NCBI RefSeq assembly: GCF_963678635.1
Contig: NC_087070.1
Coordinates: 39,664,397-39,728,396 of the forward strand
Direction of reading: 5' to 3'
DNA: 64,000 nucleotides
From: Symsagittifera roscoffensis
Taxonomy: Eukaryota > Xenacoelomorpha > Acoela > Convolutidae
Shown: positions 33,700 to 45,207 of the stretch, in pieces
How positions within the stretch are numbered: the stretch's first letter is position 1
Layout: each line of letters starts with the position of its first letter
Notes under the pieces: model-generated
Told to the model about the DNA's origin: nothing
Databases searched by the model: none
The model's input: only the letters and a program-made list of their open reading frames with translations
Position numbers and translations under genes: made by a program

Positions 33700-34300
33700 A
33701 ACTGCCACTCAATCTTTTAGTGTTTTTCTGAACTTTTGTTTTTCGATATAAAGCGGATCGGGAAAGTGACAATGGTCTTTAACGATCTCAATGGAGTCCT
33801 TTTTTGTACGCACAAGTCTATTGCAACTGCTTTGCGCGCAATACCAACAAAGAGAGTTGTCTGACAGTGTTTTATTTTTTAAATATTTGTTTATAAATTG
33901 TCTGATTTTAATTTTTTTTCGTGCCCTTCAAAAGTTGGTAACTCAGAAATTTTGATAGTAGGAACAGTTTCCAGTGATAAAAGTAAAAACTGTTTGGTTG
34001 AGTTGTTCCAAGTTTTTGCAAGTGAAATAACTTGAGCAAACTGTATATTTTGAGTGGATTAATCAAAGAGTCCGTATTTTTGTGTTAACTTATGTTAGTT
34101 TGTTACGCGGATTTGTGCTGCCAGCTCATTGTTCTCTGCTCTGCTATAATTTCAATTTTTATCCGGATTAAATCGAACCGAAAACTATCTAACCCGCCGA
34201 AATTTTTATCAGTTTCTGGACCAATTATCTTTTCTATCAATGGGACTGTTTTCCGGACTGCTTTTTGGGACTGTTTTTAGGATTGTTTTGTATGGGACTG
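33700..34300. other. AT-rich stretch; 'gggactgtttt' microrepeat at its right end
   Basis: 34240-34310 contains four 'ggactgtttt'-like units directly before a family B element. Confidence 0.4.
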
Positions 34301-34305
34301 TTTTT

Positions 34306-34877
34306 TGTTCCAACTTTCGAAAAACTCGGATTGATAATGCATGGTGTGATTTTTTAAATTCAGTTATTGTTCGGCGATCAAAATAATAGTTCATGTTTGG
34401 TGTGATTTTTTTTATTCAGTTATTGTTCGGCAAAATAAATAATAGTTTTTAATGTTTGACGATCGAAATAATAAAGTTCGGCGATCAACTAATAATAGTT
34501 GTTCGGTGATCGCAAAAAAATAAATCAAAATTAGCAAGATATTTAACCTCCGATAATTTTTTGCAGAGTTTTGGGTGTTTGAAAACTGCCAATTTGGCCA
34601 ATTCTGGATTATTTTATGCGCGTTTTGTACGGTTTCTCCATATATTTGAAAGCGTATTGCAAGTTATTTATGACTGGCCAGTTATCGCGCACAACGAAAC
34701 TGTGTTTCAAATTGAATTGAGGCTAGCTAATCGGTCGTATTAATTTTCACACTTGATCTTTGATATTTTCCAAATTTCGTAGTTTCCCAAATTTTTTTTC
34801 CTAAAATTTTTCGATATAGAATACGGGGCAGTTAGAGGATTCAGGACTTTGCCCTGACATACAAACAGTCTTGTTTG
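34306..34877 (+). mobile_element. MITE family B, subfamily copy
   Basis: Starts TTGTTCCAACTTTCG and ends 'cagttagaggattcagg' with a hairpin 'ggactttgccc' and 'aaacagtcttgtt'. A TTCGGCGATC(A/G)AAATAATAG unit is repeated four times near 34370-34515, an internal expansion not seen in most other copies. Confidence 0.7.
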
Positions 34878-35759
34878 GACTTAAATGAGATTTTTTTGAC
34901 TATTTGATGCTGGACTGTTATGTACAGACACGCTTGAAACGTCTTAATTTTTGGTGGGAATGATCAAAGAAAAAGAAGGAACAAAAGAAGAACAAAGAGA
35001 GCGTCCTCATGTTTCGGAATCCGCAAACATTTCACAAATAACACAATTTGACCTCGTGATGTAGTAATTGCAATATTTCACAAACATAACGACAATTGAG
35101 TGGTCTTAGTTTCAAATAAGATTCGAAAGTTACAAAAATTCCAAAATCGCACCAGTTAACAGAGCACTATCGAAAATAAATTATTTGCCATATTGAAGAC
35201 TATATGTCGGTCTTCAATTGAAAACGAAAAATCAAAAAAATTTGATTCTGCCTCGTGACACTCTGTAAAAACAAAAGATGAAAAATACAGTATGTTTTGA
35301 TTATGAAAGTCTTTTATTATAAAAGATACTGTAAATTAAAATTTTCTGATCGTTAATAGCAAAATGTTTCTTGAATTAAATTTTTTTGCAAATTTTTTTC
35401 AATAAAATCTATCGCAGATTATTCAAATAATTTTTGAAACTATATGAGCAAAAAAAATACATAGTTAAATGATATAAACGCGTTTTTCTGATGCAGTCAC
35501 AGACCAGAAAACCGCATCAGCTTCATTCCGTTTTCTCTCTCAAGTGTCGCTTTAGATTTGGTGAAGAATATATGTGCCATTTTCAGCTGTCAATTAGTTC
35601 ACTGGACTCCCTGCAAAACTTATAAATCAGACGACCATTTGCACTGAGGTTTTTTTTTAATCTCCGTGTTTTTTGTTTATGTCTTCTGCAAAAAACAAGT
35701 TTTTAAAAAGCTACAAAAATGAGTACAACTTAAATGCTTCCTGTGGGTTTTTGAGATTT

Positions 35760-36103
35760 TGTCCTGATAATTTTGGTTAAAATTTGTTCGACATTTTCTG
35801 TGCTCCACCAAATCACCATGAAGGCCCTATTTTTACCAAATTTTCTGCGCCTTATTTTGACCAAAAAAGGCCTATTTTTTGAAAAAAAGGGCTTTTTTGC
35901 AAAACTTTGACCAAAAATTCGCGTTTTTTGGCGCGCGCTCGATCCCTCAAAACTAGAAAAGTTTTAGGGTCAGTGAGCCAAAATGGGTAACTCAAATTAG
36001 TACAAAAGGGGACCCTTTGGTTCGGTAGGAGATCGAACTCCTGAGGGTGGGGTTTGAGGGGTGCGCGGACGCGTCCGAATCCCACTCCCTAAATCCGTCC
36101 CTG
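35760..36103 (-). mobile_element. MITE family A, copy in duplication unit 1
   Basis: Ends 'ctaaatccgtccctg' and contains 'gggaccctttggttcgg' and 'tttggcgcgcgctcgatccctc'. The inner end is altered to a 'tgctccaccaaatcaccatg' sequence shared only with the unit 2 copy. Confidence 0.7.
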
Positions 36104-36461
36104 ACTGACATAGTGTGTTGTACTGTATTGTACCACACACGAGATCAGGTGTAGAGTCAAATTCTCAGTAGGGCCGAACACATTGATTATCCAAAACTGG
36201 CCAAATTACCAAAAATGTAAAACGTAAAATTATGAAAATTGATTGAAATAAATTTTCAGTTTCGATTCGAGTTTCAAGGATTATTAGTTTATAGTTGTCA
36301 TCAAAAAATCGATGTAAAAATTTGTTCATAAATTAATTGAAAAAATGAAGAGCGGCAGTTTTGATGTTTGCTGCAGTTTTAATTGATTGAAAAATTGATA
36401 AAAAATGATTGAAACTTATTAAAATAAATTTTGCTTTGTTGCAAATTAGCTGTTTCACAAT

Positions 36462-36735
36462 CAGGGGCGGATTTAGAGAGGGGGCGGACGCCTTTTTCTC
36501 AGCGATTTGACACCTTCACCATTCAAAGGGTCCCTCCCCCCTTTAGTGTTACTTTAACCCATCTATTTTTCGACTACCAAGGTTTAAATTTTTCTAAAGG
36601 TGCCTTTGGTGCCAATTTATACTAATTTTGACAGGGAGCGTGCGCCAAAATAACGCATCATTTTGGGCCAAAATTTTGTAAAACAAGACCAAAAAGGGCA
36701 GTATTAATCTGCTAGTTCCAAAATTTGCCTGCTGC
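36462..36735 (+). mobile_element. MITE family A, insertion private to unit 1
   Basis: Begins CAGGGGCGGATTTAGAG and contains 'tttctaaaggtgcctttggtgcc' and 'gcctgctgcgctgac', then stops; the far end is missing. Its absence from unit 2 before the gap cannot be tested, because the matching position is lost in the N run. Confidence 0.75.
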
Positions 36736-37329
36736 GCTGACTAATGGTTTCCCACTTTTTCGTACGTTATGCACTTTGGTATGCATATTTGAAAAAAAAA
36801 ATCAAAAATTTTGATTCTGCCTCTTGATACTCTGTAAAAACCAATGATGAAAAATACAATATATTTTGGTTATGAAAGTCTTTTATTATAAAAGATACTG
36901 TAAATTAAAATTTTCTGATCACTTATAGCAAAATGTTCCTTAAATTATATTTTTTTGCAAATTTTTTCACAATAAAATCTATCGCAGATTATTCAAATAA
37001 TTTTTGAAGCTAGATGAACAAAAAAAATACTCTACATAGTAATATGTGATAAACGTGTTTTTCTGACGCAGTCACAGACCAGAAAACCGCATCAGCTTCA
37101 TTCCGTTTTCTCTCTCAAGTGTCGCTTTAGATTTGGTGAAGAATATATGTGCCATTTTCAGCTGTCAATTAGTTCACTGGACTTCCTGCAAAACTTATAA
37201 TCAGACGACGATTTGCACTGAGGTTTTTATTAACCTCCGTATTTTTTGTTTATGTCTTCTGCAAAATAGTTTCGAAAAAGCTACAAAAAAAAGTACAATT
37301 TAAATGCTTCCTGTACTTTTTTGAGATTT

Positions 37330-37706
37330 TGTCCTGATGTTTTTGGTTAAAGCTGTTTCGACCTTTTTTAGGTCGACCAAACTGATTTTCTGTGCTTTAC
37401 CAAATCACCATGAAGGTCCTATTTTGACCAAACTTTCTGCGCCTTATTTTGACCAAAAAAAAGCTTATTTTTTCAAGTTTTTGAAAAAATAGGCCTTTTT
37501 TGTAAAATTTTGACCAAAATCTCGCGTTTTTTGACGCGCGCTCGATCCCTCGAAATTAGAAAAGTTTTAGTGTCAGTGAGCCAAAAATGGGTACCTCAAT
37601 TTAATACAAAAGGAGGGGGGGCGTCCGCATCCTGAAAAGGGGGAACGTCCGCATCCTGAGGGGGAGGGGGGGTTGTTCGCATACTACCCCCCTAAATCCG
37701 CCCCTG
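37330..37706 (-). mobile_element. MITE family A, copy in duplication unit 2
   Basis: Counterpart of 35760-36103, ending 'cctaaatccgcccctg'. The G-rich end is expanded, with 'gcgtccgcatcctga' duplicated at 37620-37670. Confidence 0.75.
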
Positions 37707-38003
37707 ACTGATATAGTGTGTTGTATTGTATTGTATTGTACCACACACGAGGTCGGGTACAGTTAAATGCTCCGTAGGGTAAAAGTTGCTTCTGACAGGA
37801 GGTTAAGCCGTCGTCTATACATGCGTTGAATGAGAACTCCGGACACATTGATTATCCAAAATTGGCCAAGTTGCCAAAATGTAAAACGTAAAATTATGAA
37901 AAGTGATTGAAATAAATTTTCATTTCGATTCGAGTTTCAAGGAATATTAGTTTTATAATTGTCATCACAAAATCGGCGTAAAAACTTCTTCAAAAATTAA
38001 TTG

Positions 38004-38203
38004 NNNNNNNNNNNNNNNNNNNNNNNNNNNNNNNNNNNNNNNNNNNNNNNNNNNNNNNNNNNNNNNNNNNNNNNNNNNNNNNNNNNNNNNNNNNNNNNNN
38101 NNNNNNNNNNNNNNNNNNNNNNNNNNNNNNNNNNNNNNNNNNNNNNNNNNNNNNNNNNNNNNNNNNNNNNNNNNNNNNNNNNNNNNNNNNNNNNNNNNNN
38201 NNN
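38004..38203. other. Assembly gap, 200 N
   Basis: Exactly 200 unknown bases, a conventional placeholder length, at the end of the second duplication unit. The duplication probably broke the assembly. Frames called across it are artefacts. Confidence 0.98.
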
Positions 38204-38785
38204 ATGCTAGCAAACCTTTTTTTTACTTTAGAAGAATGATCAAAGTTGACTTTAATCATGCTTCTTTACTTCCAAGGTCCAATTTATTTTTGTACATTGC
38301 AGCTGCAGTAACTATTGTATGCATGTTTTCCATTCATTTTTTTCAAAATTAGCAGCGGTTGAAGTTCTTGATTTTAGTGGGGATCTCTCTCAATATTTTT
38401 AGAGCCTCAAAAACTCGCCGCAAATTTTATAGAGCGTAAAAACAACTAAATAAAAACTTTTAATTTATCACAGAATATTGTATATAATTAAACTATAAAA
38501 AACAAAACGTTTATAGAATTAAAAATATGACAAATTGACAAATAGACTTTTCATAGAAATCCAGCGCTGCAAATGCATAAAACCATCAACAGATTCAGAG
38601 ACTCTTTTAAAACCAGAGAAAAATTCAGCGGTATTTTAATACCAACAAATCAAGTTTTAGCCCTAAGTTAACAATAAATTAGCGCTAAGAAAATGCAGAA
38701 AAATCAATGACAAGTAAGCGTTTGTTTATTGATATTTTTCAACACAATGCAAAAACATGAATTCGAATAGATGCCCAAAGTATCG
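38204..38785. other. AT-rich non-coding stretch
   Basis: Nothing recognised before the satellite array. Confidence 0.35.
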
Positions 38786-38789
38786 CACA

Positions 38790-39695
38790 AAATCATTGCT
38801 CATATCGATCATACTGAGGGTCGAACCTAGTATCTACCAATTGATGCGCTTTTGTGATCTAAGTATTTTAAAACATCGCACAAGATATCGATCATACCGA
38901 AGGTCGAACCTAGTATCTACCAATTGAGGCGCTTTTGTGACCTAAAAATTTTAAAACATCGCACAAAACATCGATCATACCGAGGGTCGAACCTAGTATC
39001 TACCAATTGAGGCGCTTTTGTGACCTAAGTATTTGAACACATAGCACAAGATATCGATCATACCGAGGTTCGAACCTAGTATCTACCAATTGAGGCGCTT
39101 TTGTGACCTAAGGATTTTAAAACATCGCACAAAACATCGATCATACCGAGGGTCGAACCTAGTATCTACCAATTGAGGCGCTTTTGTGACCTAAGTATTT
39201 GAACACATAGCACAAGATATCGATTATACCGAGGGTCGAACCTAGTATCTACCAATTGAGGCGCTTTTGTGACCTAAGTATTTTAAAACATCGCACAAGA
39301 TATCGATCATACCGAGGGACGAACCTAGTATCTACCAATTGGGGCGCTTTTATGAGCTAAATATTTTTAAAACATCGCACAAGATATCGACCATACCGAG
39401 GGTCGAACCTAGTATCTACCAATTGAAGCGCTTTTGTGAACTAAGTATTTTAAAACATCGCACAAGATATCAATCATACCGAGGGTCGAGCCGAGTATCT
39501 ACCAATTGAGGCGCTTTTGTGACCTAAGTATTTTAAAACATCGCACAAGATATCAATCATACCGAGGGTCGAGCCTAGTATCTACCAATTGGGGCGCTTT
39601 TGCGACCTAATTAATTCCAAAAATCGCACAAGATACCGATCATAACGAGGGTCGAGCCGAGTATCTACCAATTGAGGCCCTTTTGTGACCTATCC
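38790..39695 (-). repeat. Satellite: 11 monomers of 83 bp with tRNA-like A and B boxes
   Basis: The phrase 'tcgaacctagtatctacc' recurs at 38821, 38904, 38987, 39070, 39153, 39236, 39319, 39403, 39486, 39569 and 39652, a period of 83 (once 84). On the minus strand each monomer reads GCGCCTCAATTGGTAGATAC and then, almost at once, AGGTTCGACCCTC. The first matches a tRNA D-arm/A box and the second a T-loop/B box. The anticodon arm that should separate them is missing. Edge monomers carry the most differences, as usual for satellites kept uniform by unequal exchange. Whether it is transcribed is unknown. Confidence 0.9.
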
Positions 39696-39989
39696 GCCAC
39701 TAACATTTTAATTGACGTAAGTTGTGGCGATGAGAAACTTACGCAAAACTTAAAATGTCAGCTTTAACAACTACGTTATAGAAAATTTGCGAGGAATGTT
39801 ATAAATTATATTTAAGTCAGTTTTTTTCCAAATCATTTCTGAAAAACCCTGAGAAATTGCCGGTTCAGCATTTTTGACTCAGCATTTTTGACATTTTTTT
39901 CTTACCAACTGAAACATTTTGTGGCCTGAAACTCAAATGTAAAAAAATTCACCTGTGATATATGTTTTTAAAAACTTATGGGAGTTTGA

Positions 39990-40110
39990 AAGAGCTTTGG
40001 GAGAGCTCAGAAAATCAATTTGGTCGACCAAAAAAAAGGTCAACAAAAATTTCGAAAAATTTTTGAAATCCGCCGTCCCATCCTCGAGAAAATCCTAGAT
40101 CCGCCCCTGC
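39990..40110 (+). mobile_element. MITE family A, right-end fragment
   Basis: 'gggagagctcagaaaatcaatttgg' in part through 'gagaaaatcctagatccgcccctgc' is the last third of family A. Confidence 0.75.
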
Positions 40111-40203
40111 GGACATAAAATATAGTACGAGGATAAATAAAGAAAAAATGGGGGGAAATATTTAATCAATTCATCAACAAACTTTTAAATTTGCCTCAAA
40201 TTG

Positions 40204-40260
40204 CAGTCGGAACATTCAATGCTTCGCCCTCACATACGAGCAGTTTTGTTTCTTTTGTCC
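40204..40260 (+). mobile_element. MITE family B, right-end fragment
   Basis: GCAGTCGGAACATTCAATG, a 'cttcgccct' half-hairpin, and 'acgagcagttttgtt'. Confidence 0.65.
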
Positions 40261-40679
40261 GTTCATTTGGCCAAAAACTCGATTTGGAACTAATTTTAGA
40301 ACTAATTGAATTAGCTCATGTTTCCGCTTAGCTAATTAAGCTGCTAAATAATTTAAATGGTTATTCAAAATACAAATTGGTGATTGATCTGTTCAAATAC
40401 CCCCAATTGCAAAAGGGGTCGATTACTCGGTTTTTATTGGTGTACGTTCACCACTGATATTGTCCGCCTTAATGGGACAAGTTTTTTTAGGGTATCATTA
40501 GGACATATCTGATTACAGACAATTTGTCTGAACCTTGAAGTTTTCCTGATAGCTCAATTTTCAAGTTGACATTTTTCCCGGGGAAACCGGATCCAATTAA
40601 GGAACTTAAATGCTTCCAACAGATGTAATTTAATCTCATTTTCCATTCAATTGGTGAAACTTATTGGCAAACTCAAAAG

Positions 40680-41900
40680 AATCTGTCACGATTCAAGGAA
40701 ACCAAGTATTTTCCCCTCAGTTTTGTCCTTCCCCCCACCTTGCAAAATCATCAGTTTTATGGTATATCGATGGGTTTTTTAAGGTTGTGCATAAAGACTA
40801 AATAAATTTGTCATGGCCTAATTAGACCGGCTGCCAATTTTTGAACAGAAAAATAACTAGTAAAAATTTGCTGATGGGGTGAGGAAAAAGAGCCGTGTTT
40901 ATTGCGTATGGAAATTTATTTGGAGATATGATCTTAACAAAAAGGAATACTTTTTTTCAAAGATATTTTTCTGTTTGATCTTTGAGTTTGCAGGCATTTC
41001 TTTATTATGGAACCGGTCCACAACAAGTATTTAATATCTCCAATTATCTTCCTGATAACTATCACTGTAAAATACTTAGAACTAACCAATCATGATTCAT
41101 GACTAAAACTTACAATAAATTGTAAAGCTGAAGCTATTTAAAGTTTCAGCCAGAACAGAATAAAATTACTTTAGCAAACAATTGCTCTTTCTTGATTTTA
41201 ACATTGCAACAATGCCAGTATACACTAGATCTATTGAGACTAGGAAAAGTAAGCGTAAGATTAGGATCGGAATGAGAGTAAGAATTTGCACGAACCTATC
41301 CGGCCGAAAATAAGATAGCATGACGAACAGACGGTGTACCTCATCTGAAATTACTCTATGAGTGAGCCACCCCGGACTTAAACTCAGTTAGCTAATGAAA
41401 ACTAGCGCAGCAAAACATCCGAATTGTATAATTTACCGGATTTTCTGGCAAGCTTTAGATAAAGATGCCACTGTGAATTGGATATCTCTATATGGAGATT
41501 CAACCCATCGACATTTAAATAGAGATCCTGGCATGGACTCTGTTTTGCTTTCCTCCACCTGCAAACTTTTAAAAGAAATTTGTGTTACGTTTTCTGATTG
41601 ATATGAAAAGTAGCATGCAGTCTTCCAAGACCATGATAAACATATTTACTTTCCATACTTTACTATTTGAAGCCCTGGCTCTTTTCATCCCCCCCTCCAC
41701 TTCAAAGCAGCACCAATTTTATAATTTTATAGTGTAACGAGGGGTTTTATAGGGTTAAATAAGAAGACCAAATTTTTGTCATGGCCTAATTAGTCTGCAT
41801 GCTAATTTTTGTAACAATTGGGCAATGTGAACAAAAATGTAAAAACTCGCAGATGGGGGAAAAGGAGAAAACCAAAACCCTTCATTACATCCTACAATTG
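40680..41900. repeat. Diverged direct repeats (about 40690-40905 and 41655-41870) flanking repeat L copy 2
   Basis: Both contain 'tcatggcctaattag' (40811 and 41779), preceded by a poly-C-rich 'ccccc.cc' line and followed by a 'gatgggg.(g)a..aa' stretch. They lie 968 bp apart on either side of 41020-41377. Confidence 0.6.
41020..41377. repeat. Dispersed repeat L, copy 2 (conserved block 41287-41377)
   Basis: Partner of 12065-12433; see there. Directly downstream is a 68-codon frame (41395-41601) with no recognisable domain. Confidence 0.7.
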
Positions 41901-42505
41901 ATGTTTATGTCTGGGGGCGGGGGGGGGGGGGAACTCTGACCCGATGTAAATTCTGACATGAACGTTAAATCTTTCCAATTGCAATACAGTTTTGCAACAA
42001 TTTTCCAGGTTTTTCATCGAGTGGCAGACGTTAATTCTAGAATCTGAGGAGGCAGTGAAACAAAAAAAATCTGTTTGATTTCAAATTGCAGTCAAACAAA
42101 AAATAAAACTTTCTAGGTTTTTCTAGGTCTCAAATAAATTAGCTTTCATTAAAATTGGCAACTAAATTTAAAACATATGAAAGTTCTCAGTCGTTACAAC
42201 AGTCTTTCTCATTACAGCCCCTGACCCCTAATAGACTGATGACTGATAGTGGATGGTTGAAGTTTTCTTATTGCTATGAGGGGTGGCTCTAAATATTGTT
42301 TATGCCCGGGTGCGTAAAGTAAACCAATGTGTCAGCAAATTACCAGATCAGTGAACCGACACGCGTAATAATTACATCAATTAAGGAACTAATTGCGATA
42401 TATCACTCAACCCATTCGGATAACTATTAGTATCACAGCCGAAGACAAAGTTCTTACCCCATTTTCCGTAGTTGGAAAAGAAATAGGACAATACCGAAGT
42501 TTTCT
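41900..42505. other. AT-rich stretch with a 14-base G run (about 41917)
   Basis: No gene seen. Confidence 0.35.
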
Positions 42506-42511
42506 ATTCCG

Positions 42512-43018
42512 TTGTTTCTTCCGACTTTCGTGGAATACGGAAAGTTTATGTTTGATGTTTTTTTAATTCAGTCAATTTTGGCGATTGAAATAATAGCTTT
42601 TAACAGAACATTTTTATACGGCATTGAAGTCATCGACTCCCTGAAATCAATTTTAAAAGTAAAATTATTTTACCTCTGCCACTTTTTTGCAATGTTGTGG
42701 GAGTTTGAAAATTGCCAACTTGGCCATCCTCTGGACTAATTTATAAGCGCATTGAAGACTTTATTCATAATGAGGAAAAATTAAACGAATCATTTATGCG
42801 TGGCGTTTTATCCCGCACAACAAAATGGATCCAATTTTAATTGCGGCTAGCTAGTCAGTAGTAGTGATTTCGTACGACTCAAGTTTTCACACTTGATTTC
42901 TGATATTGATCTTTTTGATCCATTTCGAAAAAATTTTTTCTAAAAAAACTATTCGATATGAATTGAGGGGCAGTCGGAACGTTTAGAGCTTGGCCCTGAT
43001 ATACGAGCGGTCTTGTTT
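42512..43018 (+). mobile_element. MITE family B, subfamily copy
   Basis: Starts TTCTTCCGACTTTCG and ends GGGGCAGTCGGAACGTTTAG with 'atacgagcggtcttgttt'. The interior agrees with the 34.3 and 17.1 kb copies ('gcacaacaaaatggatcc', 'aattgcggctagctag'). Confidence 0.8.
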
Positions 43019-43019
43019 T

Positions 43020-43860
43020 TCATAAAATCAGTTCGTTTAGGACCTTTGATTATTAATTTTGCATCTCTATAGCTGTGTATTGTTCAAAAAGGAATATTTT
43101 GCAAAGTTTGATTGTCGCCAACAAAAATAAATAGCAAAATATCTTTGTTGAAATATAGTAGTAAAATTTTAATTTAAACTTGTCTGAACTGAAAACAGCA
43201 ACAAAAAGAAGTTGCAAAAAGTGCATTTTTTGCTAATTATTTAGCTTAATTGCTAAAACGTATAGCAGACAATCGGGTGCTATTCTTCAGAACATTTCAA
43301 TAGAGTATTTGAACAAACTAATTCCTACTTTTAATTTTGACTTTTTGGCCATGTCAGCGAAAATTAATCATCATGGTTTATTTGTTAGTTAACGAAAATG
43401 TCCAGTATCTATTCCACTAAAAATTCATTTAAAATTAGCTGATTTAAGCTATGATTCGAATTCTTCGATACTAACGAATTTTTTCGGTTCCAGTTTTTCT
43501 GGTTAGCATGGCGCTCAATTTGAAAAACAAGTAACCGCATTACAAGGCGAAACTGTGCATTTTGTGCATTGTAAGCGGATTCCGCAACAAGGACGCTCAC
43601 TCTGTTCTTCTTTTGTTCTTCACTTTTCTTTGATCGTTCCGACAAATTTTTAACATAATTAAAGACATGTCTCTGGAATCCAGGAATATACAGACACACA
43701 ATTGTGCGCCTATCCAGTGCACAGTTTGGCCTTGTAATGCGCTGGTATCTAGCTCGTCGTTTTTAAAAATTTTCCCTAATTTTCAAGGTAAGGTTTATCC
43801 CAACTTTCAATGGTTAGGTTTGCAGCAGAAAACCATCAAAAACTATCTCAAGAGCCTTAC
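43020..43860. other. Mixed non-coding stretch
   Basis: A 96-codon minus frame (43409-43699, 'LSERSKKSEEQKKNRVSV') is open but carries no known motif; coding is possible but unsupported. Confidence 0.25.
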
Positions 43861-43867
43861 CTATGTA

Positions 43868-44420
43868 CAACAAGGCTGCTCGTATATCAAAGTGGAGCCC
43901 TGAATGCTCCGACTGCTTTTTTGAGCCACTTTAAAAGTTTGTTGGTTGAAAAATTGACGCATTGATAAGAAATAGAGCGAAACTTTTAAAAAAAATTAAT
44001 TTATCCCGCACACCCTAATGCAAAAAGTACAAAGGGATGCAATTAGCGTCTCGTATCTAATAATAATAATAATACCAACTAAGGCTTCTCACATCGGGGC
44101 AATTTCAAAAAAAAAATTCAAAAAAAAGTTGAAATAATGACGTGCCTTCATTCAATTTTGACCGGATTTATTTGCCTTTTACGCCTGTTATTAGAATGCA
44201 ATATATCGCGCGTTAATTGTCCCGAAATGGCCACATTAGCAAATTTTAACCATTATAATCACAGATGAAATATCTTTTTAAATTTGAGCTCAGGACAAAA
44301 TACCTTTCAGATGATAGAAAAATTTGTAAAAAAAACTGCTAGATAAAAAGTCAAAATAGGAGAAAAATTCAATCCGAGTACAAATACTCCGTAATTTTTT
44401 TTTCGAAAATAGTCAGAACG
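43868..44420 (-). mobile_element. MITE family B copy
   Basis: Begins 'caaggctgctcgtatatcaaag' with 'gccctgaatgctccgactgc', contains 'tatcgcgcgttaattgtccc' and ends near 'agtcagaacgg'. Confidence 0.75.
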
Positions 44421-44424
44421 GTAA

Positions 44425-44990
44425 CTTGTTTCAGTTAGTTAACTATCTTATCTTCGTAAATTGTGTTCGAAATTCGAAAACATTTTTTGAAATGATTTTT
44501 AAAATTAGCGTTCAAAAGCAAATCGTTTCAAATTTAATTGCAATGCTAGTTTGTGAGCGAGATTAGATGGTTGTAGTGGGATAGCAGTTACAACTAATAT
44601 TATCCGATGCGAAATCGATTATATCTTTTGAACAAATCCTTTCTGGTTTTTCCAGTTACCCTCAATGATTATTTTCCAGGGCTAAGTACTCCTATGATGA
44701 CTTGCACCAAAAACTGTTGTTCTCCAGTACGCTTTGGAAGTGCAGTTCTTTCGTGAAACTTTACGAGCGCTGCTGAACCAAAAAACACTTCGAGAGTTCT
44801 GAAACAGCCAGAAAAATTATAATTGCCCTGTTTTTTGTTACTTTATTTTTCGTCTAATTAATTTTGTCTTGTATGTTTACTTTTAGTACAATAATATAAT
44901 GTACTTAAGTTGCGCCATTCAAATGGCGTTCAAATTGAGGGGGAAAAGAACCTGATAAGACCAGTTTCATTTGAGAAGTTTAAACAGGTT
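44425..44990. other. Non-coding stretch upstream of the Gypsy relic
   Basis: No recognisable gag or protease region; it may be replaced by other insertions. Confidence 0.3.
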
Positions 44991-45001
44991 AAGATAAACT
45001 A

Positions 45002-45180
45002 GGGCGCTAGTTTTTCTAAAGGCGCCCTTGGCGCTAATATTTACAAGTTTTGAGGAAAGAGCGTGCGCCGAAAAAGCATTTTTTGGCCAAAATGTTCCAA
45101 AAAAGCTCAAATTTTGTCTTTTCACCTTTTTTACCTGTCTTTTCAAAAATTAACCTGCTGCGCAGAAGAATTGGTCAATG
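45002..45180 (+). mobile_element. MITE family A fragment
   Basis: 'tctaaaggcgcccttggcgc', 'gagcgtgcgcc' and 'cctgctgcgcagaagaattgg' are family A interior landmarks. It sits directly against the start of the recognisable Gypsy frame, so it probably disrupted the polyprotein. Confidence 0.65.
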
Positions 45181-45207
45181 AATTTCATCGTAATAAAGAC
45201 ATTTTAG

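Larger units (their letters stand above)
35217..38003. repeat. Tandem segmental duplication (unit 1 35217-36785, unit 2 36786-38003+)
   Basis: Unit 2 restarts at about 36786 with the same 'aaatcaaaa..tttgattctgcctc' opening and follows unit 1 base for base, with scattered differences, until the gap. Each unit includes a minus-oriented family A element. Unit 1 also has a private family A insertion at 36462. A block at 35483-35650 / 37058-37222 is much better conserved (about five differences) than its flanks. Confidence 0.8.

Noticed and set aside
37965-38259. Frames across the N run
   Set aside because: Made of unknown bases.
38790-39695. CRISPR-like regular repeats
   Set aside because: The whole 83-bp unit is conserved with no variable spacers, and the context is eukaryotic; it is a satellite.
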